NCBI GenBank assembly: GCA_017311185.1
Contig: JAESUZ010001514.1
Location: 2,480,001-2,544,000 of the forward strand
DNA: 64,000 bases
Direction: 5' to 3'
From: Proteles cristata cristata
Lineage: Eukaryota; Chordata; Mammalia; Carnivora; Hyaenidae
The notes under the pieces: model-generated
What the model was told of the DNA's origin: nothing
Database searches by the model: none
What the model saw: the letters and a program-made list of their open reading frames with translations, nothing else
Shown: piece after piece, positions 11,980 to 27,255 of the stretch
Position numbering within the stretch: position 1 is the stretch's first letter
Layout: every line of letters begins with the position of its first letter
Translations under genes and position numbers: made by a program

Positions 11980-12295
11980 AGGGCTATGCCATCTAATAGA
12001 GCAGCCACTAGCTCTCTGTATGTGGCAGTTGAAACCTTAAACGTGGCTAGTCTGAATTGAGATGTGCTGTTAAGTATAGAATACACATTGGATTTCAAAA
12101 ACTTAGTATAAGAATGTAAAATACCTTGATAATTTTCTATATGGCTTATATGTTGAAATAAAAATATTTTGGATATATTGCATTAAATATATAATTGATG
12201 TTATTTTTTCTATTCATAGGTCTTCCAGAAAGTTTCAAATTACATGTGGCTCAGTTTTGTGACTTGCATTATAGTTCTTTTGGACAGTACTACTA
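11980..12295. mobile_element. Decayed non-autonomous DNA transposon (hAT, MER5-like)
   Basis: Carries the 'AGAGCAGCCACTAG ... GTGGC' and 'ACATGTGGCTCAGTTTTGTG' elements known from common short hAT-type elements. A related copy with the same core is at 39,890-40,200. Family name is from memory. Confidence 0.5.
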
Positions 12296-12799
12296 TGGTG
12301 GGGCTTTTGTTGTTTTGGGGGGGGTGATGGTGGTGGTCGTTGTATTTTTTTTTTCCTGTGGGAGGTGGGAAACAGTATAAGTGGTTTTGAGGTATTTGAA
12401 TTTTAATGGCTATATCTGTCTCTTACAGATGGTATTTGAGCTGTAAGGGCTCTTTGGAGATTAAGTAGATCCAATCTCCTCTCTAAAGATGGGGGAACTG
12501 AGGCCTACCCGTAGGCCCACGGGATATGCCTAGGGCCCGAGAATTAATGAATGATAGCAGAACTCCAAACATCTTCCCCATGCCAGCAAGCAGCCTCAGG
12601 TCAGAATAATGCTGCCACCTGGTGGTCACTATAAATGAACACCACAAGTCAGGGCAGCAGGAGGCTCCCTCAGGAGCAGGCCTCTGCTGCCATCTCCTTC
12701 CCTTGGCAGAGGCTAGAATAGCAGGATCCCCCACCACCTCCTGGCCAGTCTGACTACACAGAGCCCCAGCTCACCAGGGGTACGACTGTGTAGTGATTG

Positions 12800-12965
12800 A
12801 GGGCATATCTGTGGTTGCAGACAAGTGAAGGACTGAACCCCAGCTCTGCTCCTTTCTAGCTATGTGGCCCTGCAAAAGCCACCTATCTCTGACCCTTGGT
12901 TTCCCCATATGTTAAATGTGGGTAATAACAGTATTTACCTCAAAGTGATTACATTGAGTCCACAA
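12800..12965 (+). repeat. MIR SINE
   Basis: Sense MIR: CCCAGCTCTGCTCCTTTCTA, then TATGTGGCCCTGCAAAAGCC and CCTTGGTTTCCCCATATGTT. Confidence 0.8.
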
Positions 12966-13034
12966 ATACCTACAAAGCACCACCACTTAGGCTCTGTCCC
13001 TGGTACTGGGATATAGCAGGGAACCTGAAGAGAT

Positions 13035-13185
13035 AAGCCCATGGTTCTCAGAGTGTGATCTTTAGACCACAGACAGCAGCAGCAACTGAAAACGTGTCAG
13101 AAATGCCAATCTTCAGGCCTCCATCCCAGGTCTACTGATTCTGAATCTGATGCATGCTCAAGGTTGAGAACCAGGAGACTTGGAC
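13035..13185. mobile_element. MER-type hAT DNA transposon relic
   Basis: GGTTCTCAGAGTGTGATCTT near the start and GGTTGAGAACCAGGAG at the end form diverged terminal inverted repeats. The interior has CCCAGGTCTACTGATTCTGA, typical of MER20/MER5-like elements. Confidence 0.65.
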
Positions 13186-13189
13186 ACAT

Positions 13190-13827
13190 ATATGTATGTA
13201 TCAGGTGGAGTTAAGGGATACGAGTATGCAAACAAATGGTTAAATATCTTGAGAATAATGGCTGGAGGTGGGGGTTAGGTGGGGAACACTAACTGATCTG
13301 TGAGGGTCAGGGAGAGCCTAGCTGATAAGGTGACAAGTTCCAGCAGACATCTGAAAGCAATTATCTAGAGGAAAGGCTAAAAGGGTATATGTCTTTTCCC
13401 CTTCAGAACATATCCTATATTTATAAGAAGTCCTAGGGATAGAATATAGGTGACTAGAGTTAATTTAAAAGAGAGAGAGACTTCCTGCAAACTGCATACA
13501 CACATTCTGCTTCTATCTCATTGGCCACAACTTAGTCATATGGACCAGACCTAACCACCTACGGAGTCTTTATTCTGATCACCACACATCCAGCTAAAAA
13601 CTGAGACTGTTTACAATAGAAAATGAAGAAAAAGCACACTGGGGAACAAGGTCTCTGCCATACTAAGAGATTCTGATGTAACTGGCCTTTGGGAGTCTGG
13701 TTTATACTTACATGCCTCCAGTGGTGGGGAAATCCCTATCTCATGAAAATGTTATTCCCTCTTTGAGCAGCTCTTTTAGAAAACTCTTTGATAACCCAAG
13801 TCTACCTTTCTACAATTCCTACCACCT
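13190..13827. other. No recognised feature
   Basis: AT-moderate single-copy sequence. I see no gene and no assignable repeat. Confidence 0.4.
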
Positions 13828-13841
13828 ATTTTCCTATTTTA

Positions 13842-14060
13842 TTTATTTATTTTTTTAATGTTTTATTTATTTCTAGGAGAGAGAGAGAGACAGCGTGAAC
13901 AGGGGAGGGTCAGAGAGAGGGAGTCACAGACTGAAACAGGCTCCAGGCTCTGAGCTGGCAGTCAGCACAGAGCCCGACGCGGGGCTCGAACCCACGAACC
14001 GCGAGATCATGACCTAAGCGAAAGTCGGACGCTTAACCGACTAAGCCACCCAGGCGCCCC
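13842..14060 (-). repeat. CanSINE, young, 14-bp target duplication
   Basis: ATTTTCCTATTTTA at 13,828-13,841 and 14,064-14,077. The antisense body has intact CpGs (GACGCGGGGCTCGAACCCAC) and the TTTCTAGGAGAGAG 3' form. Near-identical to the copy at 15,624-15,842. Confidence 0.93.
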
Positions 14061-14239
14061 AGAATTTTCCTATTTTAAGTCCCTTATACATCTTCTCTTT
14101 GAACCACCTAAGGTCAATGGCTCCCCTGAAGCCAGGTCTCGGGAAAGGGTTTCCTGATCCTGCATTAAGAGACTGAAAATGACTTTGACAGTAACCTCAT
14201 GCATGACAGGGAGCCACATCATCACCCAGGTTCATGAAG

Positions 14240-14530
14240 ATGAAGTGGAAGGCTAGTGCTCTACCTCAGGCAGAACATGAAGAATGCTATGCAGGAACTG
14301 CAGTTCCAATCTCACTGGACTTTTGTATTTCTTCAGATTTATTTTGTAGTTATTTTGCAGTTCAGTAATTCTTCTTCTGTGGGCTCTAATCTGCCATTGA
14401 ACCCATCCACTGAGTATTTAATTTCAATAACTGTATGTATTTTTCTTTGGCTCCTTTTTGAAGACATATTATTAATTTCAATAACTGTATGTGTTTCTCT
14501 TTGGTTCCTTTTCAAAGACATCTGATTATT
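14240..14530. repeat. L1M-like relic containing a two-copy 54-bp tandem repeat
   Basis: CATTGAACCCATCCACTGAG followed by TATTTAATTTCAATAACTG resembles antisense old L1 3' UTR. The unit at 14,419-14,472 is repeated at 14,473-14,526 with a few substitutions. Confidence 0.55.
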
Positions 14531-14577
14531 TTATATTTTGCCTATTTTTTTCATTACTTCAAGCATTTCATATGTAG

Positions 14578-14720
14578 TTATTTTTTTTTATTTCATGAGA
14601 GTGAGTGAATTGGGGAGATGGGCAGAGGAAAAAGTCTTAAGCAGGTTCCACAATCAATGCAGAGCCTGAAGCGAGGATCAATCCCACAACCCCAGGATTA
14701 TGACCTGAGCTGAAATCAAA
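14578..14720 (-). repeat. CanSINE, old and diverged
   Basis: Antisense body with TTATGACCTGAGCTGAAATC. The head is degraded. Confidence 0.7.
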
Positions 14721-15149
14721 AGTAGGAATGCACAACTAATATGAAGTCTTGGGGAAAAATTTGTTTTGTTTGGGGTGCTTATTTTTGTGTTGGTATCGTT
14801 TTTGGAAGTGGAGGGAGGAGTCATATTTGGTTGAACCTAATCTGTGAGAAACCATTGTGCCTCAATTGTGGTTTTCCAGAGGACAGCTTTTGCTTTTTAT
14901 CAAGAGCCTGGACACAGTCCTACTTAGGACTGTATTAGTCCAGAAATCTGAGAATTTCTGGCTTATTGTGAAGGTCAAGCTCCCTCACCTTTGGGCTGAG
15001 GACAGGGAAAGGGGCAGAGCCTAAAACTTCCTGGCACTGACTTGGTGTTTGCATTAAGGGCTACCCCAACTGTCTTTGCTTATAGCCATTCCCTAGTCCA
15101 TTTCATCTTGATGAACTTTTCTCTCATTTCTTGAATGCCCCTAGGGATT

Positions 15150-15272
15150 TCTTTTTAAAAGTTTTAATTTTCTTTTTAAGTAGGTTCCAAACTCAATACG
15201 GAGCCCAACATGAGATCCAAGCCTGAGCTGACATCGAGAGTTGGCCACTTAACTGAGCCACCCAGGTGCCCC
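15150..15272 (-). repeat. Older CanSINE subtype
   Basis: Short antisense copy ending ACTGAGCCACCCAGGTGCCC. Confidence 0.8.
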
Positions 15273-15623
15273 TCCTTTATTTCTTGGAAGCCCAGGAACG
15301 CATGTTGGTTTTAAGGTATAGAGGATCTAAAACGGTTCTTTTAAACTATCTAGTTTACAGAATCAATCTAGTCTGCAGTAGAGGGAAGCCCATACACCTA
15401 TTCTTTCAGTGATTGATTAAACAAGTCATTATTGAGCCCATACTTTTCCAAAGACTGGGGCAGAGGGCTGGGGTAGACGACACTGAACAAGACACACTTG
15501 GCCTTCTCAGATTAGTGGAGGAAACAGGCTAGAATACAGGGGGACGGCAGTGGCACGTGGGAAGTGGGGGTACTGTGGGAATTAAGTGGAGTACCTTGAG
15601 GGGCATCCAGGAAGGTAATTTTT

Positions 15624-15842
15624 TTTTTTATTTTTTTAATGTTTTATTTATTTCTAGGAGAGAGAGAGAGACAGCGTGAGCAGGAGAGGGTCAGAGAAAG
15701 GAGTCACAGACTCCGAAACAGGCTCCAGGCTCTTAGCTGGCAGTCAGCACAGAGCCCGACGCGGGGCTCGAACCCATGAACTGTGAGATCATGACCTAAG
15801 CGAAAGTCGGACGCTTAACCGACTAAGCCACCCAGGCGCCCC
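15624..15842 (-). repeat. CanSINE, young, 15-bp target duplication
   Basis: AGGAAGGTAATTTTT at 15,609-15,623 and 15,844-15,858. The body differs from the 13,842-14,060 copy at only about eight positions by eye. Confidence 0.93.
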
Positions 15843-15999
15843 GAGGAAGGTAATTTTTGAGAGAGGGATGAAGAAGATTCTAACAGACAAGCAGAAGATA
15901 GTGAGGTGAAGTGGGGGAGAGGGGATGCGAGCAGGAGACCAAAGGCACAGAGAATTGGAACAACGAAAGAAAAGTATAGGTTTGGCCGGCAGGACCAGA

Positions 16000-16470
16000 T
16001 AACAAAGCATGTGGTCAAGGGCTAGGCAGGATTGTTTAGTAGACTTGCAGGAGCTCAGGTCAGAGAAAGGTGCCAGGAGGGCAGCAGGGGCCATTTGTAG
16101 GTCCCTGGTTGAGGTTGCAGCTGCAGCCCGTGGCATTGGGTTCACCTGCCGAGGCTGGGCTCGCGGTCTCAGGTGGGCAACAGCTCATCCAGTCCTGCCC
16201 GGCATGCCTGTGGCCGACAGGCTGCTGCTCCAACCCAAGCTGTGCAAGCTGGCTCTCCTTGCAAACAAATCCCTGAAAGGAACTGCTTTCAAAGACCTGG
16301 CTGATTGCATCCCTGGTTACCAGGAAACAACAGGACAAGCTGCAAAGTCCCATCACAGGAAATAAAAAGAATGCTCTAGCAACCGCCAGCATTTTCCCAC
16401 CAGGATCCCAGCCAGCTGTCATTCTTGCTCCTTGGCATAAGAACGGAACAAGCTTAAGAATAGCAGTTGC
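16000..16470. other. Single-copy block with RFX-like site
   Basis: No repeat recognised. It contains GGTTACCAGGAAAC (16,314-16,327), close to the RFX X-box. The opposing frames at 16,009-16,365 plus and 16,060-16,488 minus show no domain and I do not call them genes. Confidence 0.4.
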
Positions 16471-16474
16471 TTCT

Positions 16475-16625
16475 TCGGCGGCAGGCACTGTGCTAAATAC
16501 TTTAATCTTACTTAATTCTTATGATACTCTACGAGGCAGCCATTATCACAGGAATTTTCACTAAATGGTCAAGTGGCTAAGTAATTTGCCTAAAGTCAGT
16601 CTGAAGCTGGGGAATAGATGTTTTC
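16475..16625 (-). repeat. MIR SINE, antisense
   Basis: GGCACTGTGCTAAATACTTT and CTACGAGGCAGCCATTATCA are reverse-complement MIR text. Confidence 0.7.
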
Positions 16626-16689
16626 ATCCAGGCACGTGTACCTCTTGAGGGCCTGTACACATCCTGCTTTTGCAATCAGGATGACGGCA

Positions 16690-17100
16690 AGCACCCTCAC
16701 TTTTCTCCCCCTAATGCTTTTAACTTTGGAATAATTTTAGATTTACCAGGAAGATGCAAAGATTGTATCGCTTTTCTTTATACCACTCATCCAGCTTTTC
16801 CCTAACGTTTAACATCTTATATTACCACAAAATATTTGTTAAAACTAAGAAATTAATGGTACATTACTAATTAAACTTCAGGCCTTCCTCGTATTCTACC
16901 TGTTTTCATACTAATGTCCTCTTTCTGGTTCAGGATCTAATGCCGCATTAGTTGTCTCTCTAACCTCCTTTGGTCTTCTATCCTTGTTTTTCATCACTTT
17001 TGACTCAAGCACCAGCATTCTGCAAAGCGTCCTCTAATTGGGTTATGGGTTTTTTTAAGAGTATCAGAGTATCATCTTGAATCAGACTATTGTTGACAAC
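16690..17100. mobile_element. Ancient L1M-type relic
   Basis: GGAATAATTTTAGATTTACC, CTAACGTTTAACATCTTATA and CTAATGTCCTCTTTCTGGTT match a widespread old mammalian L1 3' region. No frame survives. Confidence 0.55.
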
Positions 17101-18010
17101 TGAACACAGGTTCAAACTGAGTGACTAAATCACACGTGGATTTTTTCGATAAATACGCACAGTACTGTATTCTCTTCTTTATAATGTTCTTAATAAGATT
17201 TTCTTCTAGCTTCCTTTATGAGCCAGCAAACAGTGCAGCCAGTCCCCATGACAGGGCCCTATGCTTATCTCTTGCAGAACACTCTGTACCATCTGGTGCC
17301 ACTGGGTCCTTGGAGGAGGATGCAAGCTTCCGGAGAGCAAAACTTTTTTAATCACTGATGAAAATAGGGCTTGGTGTGTATTTGTGGGATGACCGAATCT
17401 CTATGTACTTTATGTACTGATGTGGAACAATCTCCAAGATCTGCCAAGTGAGAAAAAGCAAGATGCAGCAGAGTGTACTAGCAGTTTTGCACAGAAGGTA
17501 TGGGGGGCGAGTATACACCCACACATGTTTATATATGGCTCAAGTCTGGAAGGCTCCTCTTCTGCTCAGACTGCACTTGGCTCAGCAGTTTCCACTCTGC
17601 TCTGGCTCTTTAAGAACTGGTCTGTTTTGGGGGACCAACATCTCCTTTTGAAAGCAAGGTCTCTAAGGTCTTGGTCGGCTTTAGACGGTGGAGGCAAAAG
17701 TGCCACAACCAGTGTGGGAAACACCCAACCGCACGCAGGCACCTCACCTCTCCTTAGGCTCCTTCTCCCAGGAAGTCATTTCACAGAACACAGGCTCATC
17801 CTGTCGCACGTCAGGGGCCTAACCAACATCCCGTATTCCTGTTTGGCAAGTGATCTATATCCTCTGCAGTAATGTATCTATTAAATGCCTCCTGCTTTGT
17901 GCTGCACCTGTGATTGCAAATCGGTCTCCTGCCCTGGTCAAATGTAGCTGGGAGGAGAGAGCCAAATATCCCTGAAGGGTGGTCCCTACGTGAAGGAGAG
18001 AAGACTGGAG
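17100..18010. other. RPS14 downstream flank, no recognised gene
   Basis: Single-copy sequence following the RPS14 poly(A) site. The 150-codon plus frame at 17,420-17,872 has no start context, domain or splice pattern I can support. Confidence 0.45.
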
Positions 18011-18014
18011 TCGA

Positions 18015-18070
18015 AATGGCTTACACAAAGGCAATTTATTAACAGAAAACAATAATTTGAGGAATCCTGT
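18015..18070 (-). terminator. RPS14: RPS14 3' UTR and poly(A) signal
   Basis: After the stop codon there are about 50 nt of A/T-rich 3' UTR with AATAAA at 18040-18035. Cleavage probably falls about 15-20 nt further on, near 18,015-18,020. A short 3' UTR is normal for ribosomal protein messages. Confidence 0.85.
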
Positions 18071-24169
<6,099 letters not shown>

Positions 24170-24205
24170 CTGCGCGTCTTCTCTAGATTCCGCCACCGGA
24201 AAGAG
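24170..24205 (-). other. RPS14: RPS14 exon 1 (non-coding 5' UTR)
   Basis: Minus strand. A pyrimidine tract CTCTTTCC (24205-24198) matches a 5' TOP start, as in ribosomal protein mRNAs. The exon ends GCGCAG followed by the donor GTAAGAGG at 24169-24162. Joined to exon 2 it gives a 5' UTR of about 38 nt. The first base is inferred from the TOP rule. TOP messages are translationally controlled by mTOR/LARP1 (established knowledge). Confidence 0.85.
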
Positions 24206-24439
24206 AGAGCGAGAGAGGGCGGGGCGACGGGTCACGTCCGCGTTCCCGGAAGTGAACGTCTGAGGTCACGGAGCGAGGCCGGCGGCCCGTTTCCAAGGGG
24301 TTGAAGACTCGCCCTTGGGAAAGGCGGTGTACTTAAAAGAGCCCTAAAGGAGGCAAGGGGCAAGGTGTCGCTGCGAGCAGGTCTGCCTCTGAGACTGCAC
24401 GAAGCAGCTACATCTGCTGAGTGGCACGGACCCACTTGC

Positions 24440-24460
24440 AAAGATGGTGGCGGCCGCGCC
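24440..24460 (+). promoter_or_regulatory. YY1-like motif upstream of RPS14
   Basis: AAGATGGTGGCGGCC on the plus strand differs by one base from the YY1 core AAGATGGCGGC. It overlaps a GCGGCCGC palindrome in the same CpG island, about 240 bp upstream of the RPS14 start and facing away from it. It could anchor a divergent transcript (inference). Confidence 0.4.
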
Positions 24461-24589
24461 TAGACGGACTTCTTCCATCCTGACCCCGCGCCTAGTAAGC
24501 CCGGAGACGGCAGCGCCTCTCGTGGCGCGGAGGGCAATAACAACAACAACGCCGATCACAGCCTGGCCGACTATGTCCTGAGCAAAATA

Positions 24590-24770
24590 AGGATAAATTA
24601 TTCAATATTTATTATTTGCTAGCTTGGGCTGAGCGATTTATATGCATTGCTTCATTTAAGCCTCACAAAATTATCAGATAGATAACTATTTTTATTTCAT
24701 TTTTACAGTTAAAGGATGTTAACTAAGATCACACATTTGTGGCTGATTTGAATTCTGACTTCCAAGACTG
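24590..24770 (-). repeat. MIR SINE, antisense
   Basis: TTCATTTAAGCCTCACAAAA and TTTTTACAGTTAAAGGATGT. It lies just upstream of the RPS14 CpG island. Confidence 0.7.
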
Positions 24771-25059
24771 TATGGCTACTTCCATGTATTCCTCTAATAG
24801 TGAAGGACCTTGAAGGGTTGAGAGAATGTATAGATGGAGACATGGGAAAGGGCAATGAAATAAGTCACGTTATATATGTATATATACATATAGATGTACT
24901 ATATGTACATTTATAAAGCCCATATAATAGACTACATATATTTCATGTATATGACATTTTTAAACAAAATGACCGATTATACAGAGTAACATACGGCCCT
25001 TTCTTCACTAGAATTGATGCCACCAAACAGCTTTAACTCAATTTACAGAAGACCTCCTT

Positions 25060-26260
25060 TTTTAAAAAGTAGTGCTTCTTTTCCCCTTTACAAATGTAAT
25101 TAATTACAGAATACCTACAAAAGAGAAACATAGAAACATTCTCAAAGGAGAGCAAAAGGAGAACAAAAGAGAAAAAGCAATGACACTCTTACCCATCACA
25201 ATTAACACCTTGGGATGTGTCCTTTCCAAACATGATCTATGCAAATACATACAGAAAAGGCACTTCCTTTTCTTAAGAAAAGAGAATAACCTTGCAATAT
25301 TTTTTCCTGATGGTTAAAAAAACTATGCTCATAAACTATCCATACAATAAAGTAGATAGTAAAAACCATTTCTAAATTCTTTCTTCTAGTGATACCACCG
25401 TTATCAAATTATCATTATTGAATTGGCGCGTAATTCCAGAAATAACTTTCTATATCTATATTTTTATCATATAACACACAGCGTTCTATAAATGAAATCA
25501 TATTCTGCATGCAATTGGTAAACTTTTTTTCCTCAACATTGTGGACATCTTCCTATAACTGTAGTAGAGAACTACAACATTTTTTTTACAAATATTTAAA
25601 ATTTTACTTGTTATTTTGAATATTGAGTGCATTCACAAAAATTTTTAAAAAGTACAAACATATATGAAAAAGTATGCAAAAAAAAAAAAAGTCTTCCTCT
25701 CACCTCTACCCCCGGCAACTCTATCCTCTTCCTTGCAAGCAACCAGGAATAGCTGTATTTTTTTATATTATTTTAATGTTTATGTATTTTTGAGAGAGAG
25801 ATAGAGTGCAAGCAGGGGAAGGGCAAAGAGAGAGGGAGACACAGAATCCAAAACAGGCTCCAGGCTAGCACAGAGCTGAATGCTTTGCTCAAACTCAAAC
25901 TGCCAGATCATGATCTGAGCCAAAGTTAGAAGCTTAACTGACTGAGCCACCCCGGTGCCCCCATGGAATATCTGTATTGTATGATTTTTAACTACTACCT
26001 GATATTCCTTTGTGTAGCCGAACCATTATTTAACTAGTTCTCTGTTGGTGGACACAAAATTTGTAAATGTAAACAAAACTGTCTAGAATATACTTGTGCC
26101 TTTCTTTCCTCAGGGTAGATTGCCAGAAGTCAAAAGGAATATTTATCTGAAATTTTGATACTTGTTGCTAAACAGTCCTCCAGAAAGTTCATGTCAATTT
26201 CCACTTCTGCTTAACTGAGAAACTAAATATGTCTCCTACTATATTGTATTTCTGCCGTGG
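25060..26260. mobile_element. Ancient LINE (L1-type) relic, AT-rich, split by a SINE
   Basis: Phrases such as ATAAATGAAATCATATTCTG, TGGACATCTTCCTATAACTG and CTTGTTGCTAAACAGTCCTC match a common old L1 3' region. The relic continues on both sides of the SINE at 25,760-25,962. Confidence 0.5.
25760..25962 (-). repeat. CanSINE with 14-bp target duplication
   Basis: GGAATAGCTGTATT (25,746-25,759) and GGAATATCTGTATT (25,965-25,978), one mismatch. Confidence 0.9.
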
Positions 26261-26528
26261 TTAGTACAGTGAGATGTCTTTTTATGGATTGTTTTGCATT
26301 TTTTCTGTGAATTGTCTGTTGATAATCCTGAAAAGGGAGGGCTTTTTATTCTCAAGTAGTAAATTCCTCACTAGAAGAGGTATGATAGCAGAGATTGGAG
26401 AATTGTGGAGTGAGTTCTTGCTTTGGATAGGAGTTTTACTAAACAGACCTCAGTGAGGGAAAACTTGAAGGGAGCATGGCTTAATCTTATGGCTAAAGGC
26501 AATCCATACAGTTACCTCTGTAATAGCC

Positions 26529-26632
26529 AGGCACCTGGCTGACTTAGTTGGTAGAGCATGTGACTTTTGATCTCAGGTTCATGAGTTCAAGCCCCATGTT
26601 GGGCATAGAGCTTACTTTAAAAAATTAAATAA
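26529..26632 (+). repeat. Older CanSINE subtype (short, A-tailed)
   Basis: CAGGCACCTGGCTGACTTAG head and TTACTTTAAAAAATTAAAT end. Confidence 0.8.
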
Positions 26633-26769
26633 CACAAAACAAATGCTTATTCTTTTAAAAAGAAGAACATATTTCCTTTTACAGGGAAGTCTTATCTTCA
26701 TATCAAATCATCAAAGCCACTGCTTTCAAACTCCAGTTTGATGATTCAATCAGGATATGTATTATTTCT

Positions 26770-26875
26770 ACAAAGAGTTATTAGTTGTGTGTCTTTGGGC
26801 AAAAATTGTAAACTCTCTTGGCTTTAGTTTTCTCATCTGTAAAATGAGATAATAATGGTATTTTTAAAATGTATA
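26770..26875 (+). repeat. MIR fragment
   Basis: GGCTTTAGTTTTCTCATCTG followed by TAAAATGAGATAATAATGG. Confidence 0.75.
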
Positions 26876-26884
26876 TTGAAGTCC

Positions 26885-27170
26885 ATGTCTTCATTTGGTA
26901 CTTGCTCTGTGCCAACCTCTGAGATATAGTAATACTGACATTTAAGCTAAGACTTAAAAACAGAATAAGAATTCGTTAAATTCGTGGAAAGAATGGTCTG
27001 GACAAGGAGAACAGCTTATGCAAAGGCCGTGAGGTGGGGAGGCACTTGGGGAGTTCAAGAAATTAAAAACATGGCCAGTATGGGTGGGGTATTGTGTGCA
27101 AGGGAAGAGGGTTGGGAGGTCATGCTGGAGGAATGGTGGGAGCCACTTTCTGCTGGGTCCTACCTCTCTT
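26885..27170 (-). repeat. L2 LINE fragment, antisense
   Basis: GACATTTAAGCTAAGACTTA, then GCAAAGGCCGTGAGGTGGGG: the reverse complement of L2 3' ORF sequence. Confidence 0.65.
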
Positions 27171-27255
27171 TTGCGTTGCCTGCTTTCTCCATCCCACCCC
27201 GTCCCATGCCCTGTCGGCACTGTGAGCACAGGGAATGTGTTTGCCGTCACCTCTC

